From Bryobacteraceae bacterium (GTDB taxonomy: Bacteria > Acidobacteriota > Terriglobia > Bryobacterales > Bryobacteraceae): DNA of 64,000 bases. The position numbers and the translations under genes are program-made. Numbering within the stretch: the first letter of the stretch is position 1; the number at the start of each line of letters is the position of its first letter. Where the stretch lies: the NCBI GenBank assembly GCA_026002875.1, contig BPGE01000001.1:3348001-3412000 (forward strand). Direction: 5' to 3'. Below the pieces are notes generated by a model, which saw only the letters and a list, made by a program, of their open reading frames with translations, was not told the DNA's origin and did not search any database. This document shows positions 17,370 to 25,997 of the stretch, one piece after another.

Positions 17370-18236
17370 ATGCCGCATCTGGGACTGCCTGCACTCACCC
17401 GGCGCTCGTTTTCGCTGTCCCTGCTCGGCGCCGGAGCGGTGCTCCGTGCCGAGGAGCCGGAAATGCACTGGGCGTTGCTGTCGGACACGCATATTCCGGA
17501 AGACCCCGAGGATGCTTATCGCGGCTTCAAGCCCGTAGAGAACCTGAAGAAAGCCGTACCGATGGTGCTGGATGCGAAGCCTCAGGGAGTGCTGATCTGC
17601 GGCGACGCAGCGCGTCTGAAGGGGACGCCGGGCGATTATCAGGCGCTCAGGAATCTTCTCGAACCGGCCGCGAAGCAGATGCCCGTGGCGATTGCACTGG
17701 GCAACCATGACGACCGCAAGAACTTCCTGCAGGTATTCGGCGCTTCCCAGAGGGGCGCGCAGCCAGTGAAGAACCGGCACGTGCTGGTGATTGAGAGCCC
17801 GGCAGTCCGCTTCATCGTGCTCGATTCGCTGATCATGCCGAACTTCACGCCGGGTCTGCTGGGCAAGGACCAGCGGACGTGGCTGGCGCAATATCTGGAC
17901 TCGGCGTCACCCCTGCCCACGGTTCTCTTCATGCACCACACGCCGGACGACAGCGACAGCGCGCTGCTGGACATGCCGCGGCTGATGGAGATCATCAAGG
18001 AACGGCGGAGCGTGAAAGCGGTCGTGTTCGGGCACAGCCACCGCTATCTGCACCTGGCGTGGGAAGGCATCCAGATGATCAACCTGCCCGCGCTGGGATA
18101 CAACTTCAACGACGATCAGCCGGTCGGCTGGGTGGATGCGGTGTTTACTGACAAAGGCGCGACGCTGACTCTGCACGCCCTCGGCGGCAACACGGAACGC
18201 AACGGAAAGTCCGTCGTTTTGCCCTGGCGCGCGTAA
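17370..18236 (+). CDS. Exported calcineurin-like metallophosphoesterase
   Basis: A 288-residue protein with the five metallophosphoesterase motifs in order: LSDTHI, ICGDAA, ALGNHDD, FMHHTPD and FGHSHRY. A Tat-type leader, TRRSFSLSLLGAGA, begins near residue 10. Such enzymes hydrolyse phosphomono- or diesters with a dinuclear metal centre; the substrate here is unknown. A -10-like box TACAAT preceded by GC at 17354-17359 predicts a four-base leader. It is divergent from the sulfatase, and both products appear Tat-exported, which suggests a shared extracytoplasmic role such as scavenging sulfate and phosphate esters. Confidence 0.82.
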   Translation: MPHLGLPALTRRSFSLSLLGAGAVLRAEEPEMHWALLSDTHIPEDPEDAYRGFKPVENLKKAVPMVLDAKPQGVLICGDAARLKGTPGDYQALRNLLEPAAKQMPVAIALGNHDDRKNFLQVFGASQRGAQPVKNRHVLVIESPAVRFIVLDSLIMPNFTPGLLGKDQRTWLAQYLDSASPLPTVLFMHHTPDDSDSALLDMPRLMEIIKERRSVKAVVFGHSHRYLHLAWEGIQMINLPALGYNFNDDQPVGWVDAVFTDKGATLTLHALGGNTERNGKSVVLPWRA

Positions 18237-18282
18237 GCGGCGCCGCACGATATGATGGCATCCCGGAACTCCGGGGGCCGTC

Positions 18283-19971
18283 ATGGAACGCTTTTCCGCC
18301 TTCGCTCTACTCGACTGGCTGATTCTGGCCGGTTATCTCATCGGCATTGCTCTGTTGGGCCTCTGGATCGGGCGGCGGGTGGGGCGCACAGATCAGTATT
18401 TTCTCGGGGCGCGGCGCTTCAACCGGTGGGTGATGATTGCGCAGAGCTTCGCTTCGGGCACGCACGCCGACATGCCGGTGTCGCTGGCCGGGGCTGTGTA
18501 CGCGCGCGGGTTCAGCGCCATCTGGTTTCAGTGGAAGAACATGTTCGCTACGCCTTTCTACTGGCTGATGGCGCCGCTGTACCGGCGGATGCGGCGGACG
18601 ACGATCGCTGAGTATTTCGAGGACCGCTACGGCCACTGGATGGGCGCGGCTTACATGGTGTTCGCCCTCGCGTTTCTGACAATCAATCTGGCCAGCATGC
18701 TGAAAGGCGCGGCCAAGGTCATCAGCCAGGCGGCGGGCGGCGACATCCCCGTCAATGCCATCGTGATGGCGATGACCGCGGCGTTCCTGCTCTACAGCTT
18801 CATCGGCGGGCAGGTGTCGACGGCATGGACGGAACTGGTGCAGGGATTTCTGATCATCGTTCTGTCGTTCCTGCTCATTCCGCTGGGCTGGGGTCTGGCG
18901 CGCGGCATCAGCGGCATCCGCGAGGCGCTGGGACCGGAGCGGCTGACGCTGACAGCGCCGGAGGGCATCGGTCCGTGGTTCATCCTGATGTTGACGATCA
19001 ACGGTCTGATCGGCATCACCAGCCAGCCGCACATCATGGGCATGGTGGCGACGGGAAAGAACGAGGCGGCGTGCCGCGAAGGGTTCCTGTATGGAACGTT
19101 CGTGAAGCGCTTCTGCACGCTGGGCTGGGCGCTGACCGGGCTGGTGGCGGCTGCGCTGCTGGCGAAAGGCGTGTTCGGCACAACAGCGCTGCATGATGCC
19201 GAGGAGGCGTTCGGCTTTGCGTGCCGCCATCTGCTGTTTCCCGGCGGCAAAGGACTGCTGGTCGCCTGTCTGCTGGCGGCAAACATGGCGGCGTGTTCGG
19301 CGTACATGGTGAGCGCGGGCGCGCTGTTCACGCGCAATCTGTACGGGCGGTATTTCGTGCGGGATCGCGGCGACCGCCATTATCTGTGGGTGGGACGGCT
19401 GAGCGGGCTGGCGATCACCCTGCTGGGCGTTCTTTATGCACTGTTTCTGATCGACAGGGTGCTGAACACATTTCTTCTGACAGAGACGCTGGCGACCTAT
19501 GTGGGCATCGCGGTGCTGGGCGGAATCTTCTGGAGGCGCGCGAACCGATGGGGCGCAGTGGCGGGCATCACCGCCGCGATGACGGCGAACTTCGCCATCT
19601 ATTCCTGGCTCGGTCAGAGATTCGACCACTGGGACCCGAACGTCTTTCTGGCAGCACTGCTGTGCGGCGTCGCCGTGTTCGTTGTCGTGAGCCTGGCGAC
19701 GCGATCCGAGCCTGCGGAAGTGCTGGACGAATTCTTCCACCGTCTGCGCACGCCAAGCCACATGGATCCCGCCGTGGCAAAACCGGAGGAAGTGGAGCGC
19801 GAGGCGGCTCGGCGGGGCGAGCAACTGCTGCTGAACCACCTGATGCACCCGCTGCGCGGCGCCGCGGGCCAGCCCTTCTGGCGGGCCTACCGGATTGATT
19901 TGCAGGGCTTCCTGCTCGGGTGGGCGATCGCGCTGGGCATGGTTGCGCTGGCGTGGCTCATTGTGCGGTGA
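18283..19971 (+). CDS. Sodium:solute symporter (SSS family)
   Basis: A 562-residue membrane protein with about thirteen helices, of the SSS family that moves sugars, amino acids or other solutes with Na+. Typical segments are DWLILAGYLIGIALLG, the early QYFLGARR loop, IAEYFEDRYG, and GLIGITSQPHIMG in the middle of the protein. A cytoplasmic tail of about 80 residues follows the main bundle before one last helix. A -10-like box TATGAT lies at 18251-18256, giving a leader of about 20 bases. It follows the metallophosphoesterase gene on the same strand by 46 bases. The substrate is not evident. Confidence 0.82.
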   Translation: MERFSAFALLDWLILAGYLIGIALLGLWIGRRVGRTDQYFLGARRFNRWVMIAQSFASGTHADMPVSLAGAVYARGFSAIWFQWKNMFATPFYWLMAPLYRRMRRTTIAEYFEDRYGHWMGAAYMVFALAFLTINLASMLKGAAKVISQAAGGDIPVNAIVMAMTAAFLLYSFIGGQVSTAWTELVQGFLIIVLSFLLIPLGWGLARGISGIREALGPERLTLTAPEGIGPWFILMLTINGLIGITSQPHIMGMVATGKNEAACREGFLYGTFVKRFCTLGWALTGLVAAALLAKGVFGTTALHDAEEAFGFACRHLLFPGGKGLLVACLLAANMAACSAYMVSAGALFTRNLYGRYFVRDRGDRHYLWVGRLSGLAITLLGVLYALFLIDRVLNTFLLTETLATYVGIAVLGGIFWRRANRWGAVAGITAAMTANFAIYSWLGQRFDHWDPNVFLAALLCGVAVFVVVSLATRSEPAEVLDEFFHRLRTPSHMDPAVAKPEEVEREAARRGEQLLLNHLMHPLRGAAGQPFWRAYRIDLQGFLLGWAIALGMVALAWLIVR

Positions 19972-20003
19972 GCCCGCGGCCTTCCGATCCCCAGAGCGCC
20001 GGC

Positions 20004-20975
20004 TCAGCTCATGCGCGCAATGCTCTCGATCAGTTCTTCCGGCTTCACGGTCGCCGTGCCGAGCTTGCCGACGGCGACGCCGCTGGCATGATTGGCCAAC
20101 TCGGCGGCCTCTCGCGGCGCTGCCCCGGCGGCGAGGGCGAGAGTGAAGACGGCGATGGCAGTATCTCCTGCTCCCGAGACGTCGAATACTTCCCGGGCGC
20201 GCGTGGGAGTGTGGTAGGGCTCGCCGCCCCGCTCGACGAGCAGCATGCCATGCTCGCCCATGGTGATGAGCACCATCTGCGTGTCCCAGCGTTCGAGAAG
20301 CCGTTGGGCAGCCTCTTCCGGGGAGGCATCGGGCAGGACGCCGGCAGCCGCGCGGGCTTCCTTGAGGTTCGGCTTCACGACGGTGACGCCGTGCCATTCG
20401 ACCGGGTTCAGCGGGCTGGGATCGACAGCAATGATGCGCCCGCGGGCCAGACGGCAGATGCCATCCGCCATCCCCGCAGTGAGGAAGCCTTTGGCGTAAT
20501 CGGAGAAGATCACGGCGCTCCAGCCGTCGCTCTGCGCGGCCAGAATTTCGAGAACTTCCCGCTCGACGGATGATGGAACGCGGCGGCGCTGCTCGCGGTC
20601 GATGCGGACCACCTGCTGATGGCGGGCGATGACGCGGGTCTTGACGATGGTAGGGGCATCAGCCGAGACCGCCACGCCAGCGTCATCGATTTCGGATGCC
20701 CGCAACAGGGCGGCCAGCTTTTCTCCCGCGGCGTCATCCCCGCGGACGCCAGCCATGCTGACGCGCGCGCCGAGCTCGCGCAGGTTGCGGGCCACGTTGG
20801 CCGCGCCCCCGGCGAAGAACGATTCGCCCGTCACCTCGACAACGGGCACGGGCGCCTCGGGAGAAATGCGGCTCACGTCGCCCCAGAGAAACTCGTCCAG
20901 CATGACGTCGCCGGCGACGAGAATGCACTGGCGCGGGAATTGTGCAATCAGTTGTTCGGCGCGCTCCAATTGCAT
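20004..20975 (-). CDS. rfaE1: D-glycero-beta-D-manno-heptose-7-phosphate kinase (HldE N-domain type)
   Basis: A 323-residue ribokinase-family enzyme. The opening VAGDVMLDEFLWGDVSRISP is the hallmark of the kinase domain of HldE/RfaE. It phosphorylates heptose 7-phosphate at C1 in the ADP-heptose pathway for lipopolysaccharide core. The catalytic GAGD motif is in DVSGAGDTA, and the anion hole and base (Asp) are intact. The adenylyltransferase domain of HldE is absent, so this is the single-domain form and a separate HldC-type gene should exist elsewhere. A box TACACT preceded by GC at 20991-20996 predicts a leader of about nine bases. Confidence 0.85.
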   Translation of the reverse strand: MQLERAEQLIAQFPRQCILVAGDVMLDEFLWGDVSRISPEAPVPVVEVTGESFFAGGAANVARNLRELGARVSMAGVRGDDAAGEKLAALLRASEIDDAGVAVSADAPTIVKTRVIARHQQVVRIDREQRRRVPSSVEREVLEILAAQSDGWSAVIFSDYAKGFLTAGMADGICRLARGRIIAVDPSPLNPVEWHGVTVVKPNLKEARAAAGVLPDASPEEAAQRLLERWDTQMVLITMGEHGMLLVERGGEPYHTPTRAREVFDVSGAGDTAIAVFTLALAAGAAPREAAELANHASGVAVGKLGTATVKPEELIESIARMS

Positions 20976-21016
20976 CGCTCAGCCTACCGGAGTGTAGCAA
21001 AGCCGGGCGCGACGCA

Positions 21017-23290
21017 TCACAATTCGGGCCAGGCATGTTTCGGGTAGCGGCGCATCAGTTCCCGCCGCACCTGCGGATAGAGCCGTTGCCAGAAGCCTTT
21101 GAGATCCTGGGTTACCTGCACGGGGCGCTGGCTGGGCGCCAGCAGGTGCACGACGAGAGGCGTGTTCCCGGGACCGATGCGCGGCGTCTCGTTCATCCCG
21201 AAAAAGTCCTGCAGGCGCGAAGCGACGTAGGGCGGAGCGCCATCGGGGTAGTGAATGCGCGCCCGCCGCCCCGACGGAAGGACAAGGAACTCGGGAGCGA
21301 GCCGGTCCAGGCTGGATGCGCGCTCGCCAAGTTCAGCCCGCACTGCCGTTTCAAAGCCTCCAGCAGCCGCCGCGCGCCGTAATTCATCGAACGACCTCAG
21401 CCCTTCGCACAGGCGCCGCAGCAGAAGCTCGGGGTCCGGCTCCGGCAGCCCGGCGAACCGGATCCGGTTTCGCAACCTGGTCCATTCCTCTTCTCCAACG
21501 AACCGCCCGATGCCGGCTTCCATCGCTTTGCGCGCCAGCAGGGCGGCGGCTTCCTCCGGGTCAGGCTGATGGCGGCGGGACTCTTCGACGACGAGTTCGT
21601 CATAGAGGAAGCGCGAGACTTCTTCCACACGCTCGGCCTCCCGGTTCCACTCGAGGCGCGTTTCCTCGCGCAGGCGCCCGGGGAAGACATCCAGCAGCAG
21701 CTCAGGCTCGATGGCAACAGCGGTCCGGACAACGGGCTGTCCGCGCTCCGGGCGCTCTTCTGTTTCGAGAGCGACGAGAAATTCCGCCTTTTCGATGCCG
21801 GCGTCCCGCGCCAGCACGGCCGAGGTTCCATTCGACAGCAGCAGTTCCTGCCCTTTTCTCCGGCGCGCGACACGGTCAGGAAACGCGCGCAGGACGCACT
21901 CTTCCAGCGGCGCCGAGGCGCGCTTCGGCGCGAGCGCGCGCAACTGTCTCTCGATCTGCGCTGCTTGTGCGGGATGCGAAGCGGACAATTCGGCTGCCAA
22001 CCGGCAGGCGGCCTCACCGCCACGCTCGACCAGCGCAGCGAGCCTCGGGTGCAACGGCAGCTCCGCGAGGCGCCGTCCGAACTGCGTCAGACAACCGCTG
22101 CTGTCGAGCGCCCCAAGCCGCTGAAGCAGTTCCTCGGCCGCTGCCATGGCCTCTTCCGGGGGCGGAGAGAGCCACTCGAGTTCGCGCGGATCGGCAACGC
22201 CCGCGGCATGAAGATGCAGGCAAAGCTGCGAAAGTTCCCGCCGGAGGATCTCGGGCGTCTCGTGTTCCGGGCGGCGGAGGAAATCCTCCTGCGAGTAGAG
22301 CCGAACGGCCAGGCCGGGTGCGGTGCGGGCGGCGCGGCCGGCGCGCTGTACGGCGGAAGCGCGGCTGACGCGCCGGACTTCCAGCCGGGGCAGGCCGCTC
22401 CAGGGCGAATCGGAGGGGATGCGGGCAAGGCCCGAGTCCACGACGATGCGAACGCCGGGGATCGTGACGCTGGACTCGGCGATGTTGGTGGAGAGCACAA
22501 TGCGCCGGCGCGCGCCCGGCGTGACGGCGCGGTCCTGCTCTTCCGGAGGCAGGTCGCCGTGCAGTGGCAGGATGTCCGCCTCCTGAGCGATGCGGCGGCG
22601 CGAGAGCGCTTCCGCACAGCGCCGGATTTCAGCCGCACCGGGGAGGAAGACGAGAACGCCGCCGCCGACTTGCGCAAAGTTGCGCTCGACGGCTTCCACG
22701 ACAAGCTCTTCGAGCGGTTGGGCGGAGTGCGGCGTGTACTGCAGCTCCAGCGGAAACAGGCGGCCTTCGCTGCGCAGAACGGGGCAGCCATCCAGAAAGG
22801 CGGCCACGGAAGCGCCGTCGAGAGTGGCTGACATGACGATGAGACGAAGGTCCGGGCGGCGCAAGCGCTGGAGCCGCCGCAGCAGAGCGAGGGCAAGATC
22901 GCCCTCGAGGTGGCGCTCGTGGAACTCGTCGAGGACGACCGCGCTGACGCCCTCGAGGAGCGGGTCGGAGAGCAGCCGGCGGACCAGCAATCCTTCCGTC
23001 AGGTAGACAAGCCGCGTGCGCGGGCCAGCGGCTTTCTGGAAGCGCACCTGCCAGCCGATGGTTTCTCCGGCTGCCTCGCCCCGCTCGGACGCGGCGCGCT
23101 GGGCTGCGAGCCGCGCGGCGAGCCGCCGCGGTTCGAGCACGAGAATATGGCCGGGCAGGAGATCGAGCAGAGCTGGTGGAACACGCGTGGTCTTGCCCGC
23201 CCCGGGAGGAGCTTCCAGGACGAGATTCGGCCCTGCGGCCAAAGCGGCGCGGATGTCATCCAGGATCGCGTCGACCGGAAGGCGCTCCAC
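21017..23290 (-). CDS. hrpB: ATP-dependent helicase HrpB
   Basis: A 757-residue DEAH/RHA-type helicase. Visible are Walker A PPGAGKTTRVPP, the HrpB-specific DEFHERHLEGD box, SAT motif III (VMSATLDG), STNIAESSVTIPG and the QRAGRAART motif VI, followed by the HrpB C-terminal region. Its biological role is poorly known. The start is taken as GTG at 23290. This fits the family N-terminus (RLPVDAILDDIRAAL), and a -10-like box TACAGT at 23297-23302 lies exactly six bases upstream. The frame is open for 40 further codons into the divergent gene. Only 15 bases separate this start from that of the aminotransferase. Confidence 0.88.
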   Translation of the reverse strand: MERLPVDAILDDIRAALAAGPNLVLEAPPGAGKTTRVPPALLDLLPGHILVLEPRRLAARLAAQRAASERGEAAGETIGWQVRFQKAAGPRTRLVYLTEGLLVRRLLSDPLLEGVSAVVLDEFHERHLEGDLALALLRRLQRLRRPDLRLIVMSATLDGASVAAFLDGCPVLRSEGRLFPLELQYTPHSAQPLEELVVEAVERNFAQVGGGVLVFLPGAAEIRRCAEALSRRRIAQEADILPLHGDLPPEEQDRAVTPGARRRIVLSTNIAESSVTIPGVRIVVDSGLARIPSDSPWSGLPRLEVRRVSRASAVQRAGRAARTAPGLAVRLYSQEDFLRRPEHETPEILRRELSQLCLHLHAAGVADPRELEWLSPPPEEAMAAAEELLQRLGALDSSGCLTQFGRRLAELPLHPRLAALVERGGEAACRLAAELSASHPAQAAQIERQLRALAPKRASAPLEECVLRAFPDRVARRRKGQELLLSNGTSAVLARDAGIEKAEFLVALETEERPERGQPVVRTAVAIEPELLLDVFPGRLREETRLEWNREAERVEEVSRFLYDELVVEESRRHQPDPEEAAALLARKAMEAGIGRFVGEEEWTRLRNRIRFAGLPEPDPELLLRRLCEGLRSFDELRRAAAAGGFETAVRAELGERASSLDRLAPEFLVLPSGRRARIHYPDGAPPYVASRLQDFFGMNETPRIGPGNTPLVVHLLAPSQRPVQVTQDLKGFWQRLYPQVRRELMRRYPKHAWPEL

Positions 23291-23293
23291 ATA

Positions 23294-23302
23294 TACACTG
23301 TA
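23294..23302. promoter_or_regulatory. Overlapping divergent -10-like boxes for hrpB and the aminotransferase
   Basis: On the plus strand TACACT (23294-23299) is followed by six bases and the ATG at 23306. On the minus strand TACAGT (23297-23302) is followed by six bases and the GTG at 23290. The two boxes share three base pairs. Both genes are therefore predicted to be leaderless, and their start codons are separated by 15 bases. Confidence 0.55.
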
Positions 23303-23305
23303 GCT

Positions 23306-24427
23306 ATGGCAGTTACAGTCCAACCGCCGGCCCGCCTGCTTTTCGGCCCCGGCCCCTCGCCGGTCCATCCGCGCATTTATGAGGCGATGAGCCGGCCCAT
23401 TGTGGGCCACCTGGATCCGTATTTCTTTCAGATCAATGAGGACATCCGGAGAGGATTAAACGCCTGTTTCGGCACGAACAATGAATTTACGATGGTGATT
23501 TCCGGCACGGGCAGCGCCGGCATGGAATGCGCCATTGCGAATTTCGTGGAACCTGGCTCGACGGTGGCCGTGTTTGCCAACGGCTATTTCAGCGACCGGA
23601 TCACGGAGATGGCCCGGCGCCACGGCGCGAAAGTGCAGCGGCTGGAGAAACCTTGGGGGCAGGTCTATACAGATGCTGAGGCGCGCGAGTTCCTCCACTC
23701 CGTGCGCCCGCAGGTGGCGGCGTTTGTGCATGCGGAGACCAGCACCGGCGCGCATCAGCCCGGAGACGGCATCTGCAGGGCCGCGCACGAGGTTGGAGCG
23801 CTGGTGATCGCCGACTGCGTCACCAGTCTGGGCGGCATGCCGGTGCACGTGGACGAGACGGGGATCGACATCGCCTACAGCGGCACGCAGAAAGCGTTGG
23901 GTGCGCCTCCGGGCCTGGCCCCGATCACATGCTCGCCGCGGGCGGTCGAATTTCTGCGCCAGAGAAAATCGACTCCTTCTTCGTGGTATCTGGACCTGAA
24001 ATTACTGCTCGAATACTACGAAAGCGCCCACCGCTATCACCACACGGCGCCGATTTCGATGTTCTATGCGCTGCGGGAAGCCCTGGCGATCATCGAGGAA
24101 GAGGGGCTTGAAAACCGCTGGGCGCGCCACCGGCGCAACCATGAACGGCTGGTGGCGGGGCTGGCGCAGATGGGCGTCCGCATGCACGTGGCGGAGGGAG
24201 AGAGGCTGTGGACGCTGAACACGCCCGTGGTGCCCGAGGGGATCAGCGACGCGGCGATCCGCCGCCACCTGATGGAGACGCGCGGCATCGAGGTTGCAGG
24301 CGGGTTCGGGCCGCTGGCGGGCAAGGTGCTGCGCATCGGCACGATGGGCTACGGCTCCACGGAGGAAAACGTCGATCTGCTGCTTGAGGCGCTGCAGGAA
24401 GCATTGGCGGCGGGTGCGCGCGCCTGA
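23306..24427 (+). CDS. Class V aminotransferase (alanine/serine-glyoxylate type)
   Basis: A 373-residue PLP enzyme of fold type I, class V. The opening LLFGPGPSPVHPRIYEAM and the pocket segment SGTGSAGMECAIAN match serine/alanine-glyoxylate aminotransferases. The PLP lysine is in AYSGTQKALGAPPG. Likely substrates are alanine or serine as donor and glyoxylate as acceptor, giving glycine; a role in photorespiration-like glyoxylate detoxification or purine-derived ureidoglycine metabolism is possible. The start at 23306 is set by the leaderless -10 spacing and gives the family N-terminus. Confidence 0.83.
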   Translation: MAVTVQPPARLLFGPGPSPVHPRIYEAMSRPIVGHLDPYFFQINEDIRRGLNACFGTNNEFTMVISGTGSAGMECAIANFVEPGSTVAVFANGYFSDRITEMARRHGAKVQRLEKPWGQVYTDAEAREFLHSVRPQVAAFVHAETSTGAHQPGDGICRAAHEVGALVIADCVTSLGGMPVHVDETGIDIAYSGTQKALGAPPGLAPITCSPRAVEFLRQRKSTPSSWYLDLKLLLEYYESAHRYHHTAPISMFYALREALAIIEEEGLENRWARHRRNHERLVAGLAQMGVRMHVAEGERLWTLNTPVVPEGISDAAIRRHLMETRGIEVAGGFGPLAGKVLRIGTMGYGSTEENVDLLLEALQEALAAGARA

Positions 24428-24444
24428 CCGGCTGCCTCATCCGT

Positions 24445-25287
24445 TCAGGCATAGGCGGCGAGCGTCTTTTCCAGCCCCTGTTCGAGGGTAGTGGCGGGGC
24501 GCCAGCCGAGTTCACGCCCCGCTTTCTCGATGGAGGCGTGCATGTCGAGCACTTCGTCCGGGCGGGGCCGGCCGAGATCGGCCAGCGGCTTGGACACGCG
24601 TGCAAGGCGGCACAGCAGATGGACAAGTTCGGCGATGCCTGTAGAGACTCCGCTGCCTGCATTGAAGACGCCTGTGGCTGGGGAAGCCGCGAGGCGGGCC
24701 AGCAGATCGACGAAATCCCCGATGTACAGGAAGTCGCGGCGCGGCCGGGCATCGAGAACTTCAATCCTCTCGCGGGACGGATCCAGAACCTGGCGGATCA
24801 GAGTCGGAATGAGAAAGGAATCCCGCTGGCCGGGGCCGTAGAGGTTGAACGGCCGGACGATGGACACCGGCACGCCAAAAGTCCGGGCGTAGTAGCGGGC
24901 GATTTCTTCGGCCAGGATTTTGGAGTGGCCGTAAGGGTTGAACGCTTCCAGCGGGTGGTCCTCGTCGATGGGAAGATAGCGGGGCGTGCCGTAGACATAG
25001 CTGCTGACCAGAACGAGCCGCGAGCCGCTGCGGCGGCAGTATTCCAGGACATTGGCCGCGGCGAGAGTGTTCGCGCGGTAATAGGCCGGAGGGTCCTGCC
25101 AGCTCTCCGGGACGAAGGAGCGGGCGGCCAGGTGGATGACCGTGTCGATTCCCGTGGCGCCGGGCAAGGTACCGGCAAGGTCGCCCTGGGCGAGATCGTG
25201 CGGGATGGCTTCATGGCCGTCGGCGGCGAGGCGCGGCAGCAGATGGGAGCCGACGAACCCGCCAGAGCCGGTCACGAGGATTTTCAT
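24445..25287 (-). CDS. NAD-dependent sugar epimerase/dehydratase (extended SDR)
   Basis: A 280-residue extended short-chain dehydrogenase. The NAD-binding GSGGFVGSHL lies at the N-terminus, and the catalytic triad region is SSYVYG followed by YGHSK (Tyr and Lys). It would interconvert nucleotide-sugars. Its ATG overlaps the stop codon of the upstream nucleotidyltransferase gene (ATGA), so it is translationally coupled and the last gene of a four-gene surface-glycan operon. The exact nucleotide-sugar cannot be assigned. Confidence 0.82.
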   Translation of the reverse strand: MKILVTGSGGFVGSHLLPRLAADGHEAIPHDLAQGDLAGTLPGATGIDTVIHLAARSFVPESWQDPPAYYRANTLAAANVLEYCRRSGSRLVLVSSYVYGTPRYLPIDEDHPLEAFNPYGHSKILAEEIARYYARTFGVPVSIVRPFNLYGPGQRDSFLIPTLIRQVLDPSRERIEVLDARPRRDFLYIGDFVDLLARLAASPATGVFNAGSGVSTGIAELVHLLCRLARVSKPLADLGRPRPDEVLDMHASIEKAGRELGWRPATTLEQGLEKTLAAYA

Positions 25288-25997
25288 GGCAGCAGCGCCT
25301 GCCGCATGGGCCCCTCGAACTCTTCGATGGCCTGCATGTAGTCGTCCGGGCGGCCGATATCGCGCCAATAGCCCTGATGCTCGTACACGTGGACGGGCTG
25401 GCCGGCGGCGAGCATGTCGCGCATCAGATGATCGAAGCCGTAGCGGACGCCGGCGGGGATGAATTCCAGGGCGCGGCGGCTGACGGCGTAAATGCCCATG
25501 CTGACCATGTAGGTCGTGGCGGGCTTCTCTTCGAAACCGCGCAGGATGCCGGAGTCGTCCACGTGCAGCACGCCGTAATCGATGACCTGCCTTCGGCGGC
25601 TGGCGGCGATCGTAAAGCAGCGGCCTTCGCGGACGTGCGCGTCGAGGAAAGCGCGCAGATCGAGATCGGACAGCACGTCGCCGTTCATGACCAGGAAATG
25701 GTCCGGCAGGTCTGGAATGAGCCGCAGCGGCCCCATGGTGCTGAGAGGCTGGTTTTCCAGCGAATAGTCGATGGCGACGCCCCATTTCTCGCCGCCGCCG
25801 AAGAAGGCGCGGATGAGCTCCGCCTGATGGTTGACGGCCATGGTGATGCGGCGGAATCCGTGGCGGATCAGCTGGCGGACGACCACTTCGAGGATCGGGT
25901 ACTCGCACACGGGCATCAGCGGCTTGGGCAGAACGATGGTGTAGGGGCGCAGCCGCGTGCCCTGCCCGCCGGCCAGAACGACGGCGCGGTCAGACAT
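25284..25997 (-). CDS. Sugar-phosphate nucleotidyltransferase
   Basis: A 237-residue NTP-transferase with the signature LAGGQGTRLRPYT, the PKPLMPV activator-binding lysine and MNGDVLSDLD for metal binding. Such enzymes make GDP-mannose, dTDP-glucose or similar activated sugars. It has no left-handed beta-helix extension, so it is the short form often found in glycan clusters. The start overlaps the end of the upstream dehydratase gene by eight bases. The end overlaps the next epimerase gene by four bases, so three consecutive genes are coupled. Confidence 0.84.
   Translation of the reverse strand: MSDRAVVLAGGQGTRLRPYTIVLPKPLMPVCEYPILEVVVRQLIRHGFRRITMAVNHQAELIRAFFGGGEKWGVAIDYSLENQPLSTMGPLRLIPDLPDHFLVMNGDVLSDLDLRAFLDAHVREGRCFTIAASRRRQVIDYGVLHVDDSGILRGFEEKPATTYMVSMGIYAVSRRALEFIPAGVRYGFDHLMRDMLAAGQPVHVYEHQGYWRDIGRPDDYMQAIEEFEGPMRQALLP

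Noticed and set aside
18307-20397. 696-codon minus-strand frame opposite the sodium symporter
   Set aside because: Low-complexity Arg/His/Gln content and antisense to a membrane protein with clear helices.
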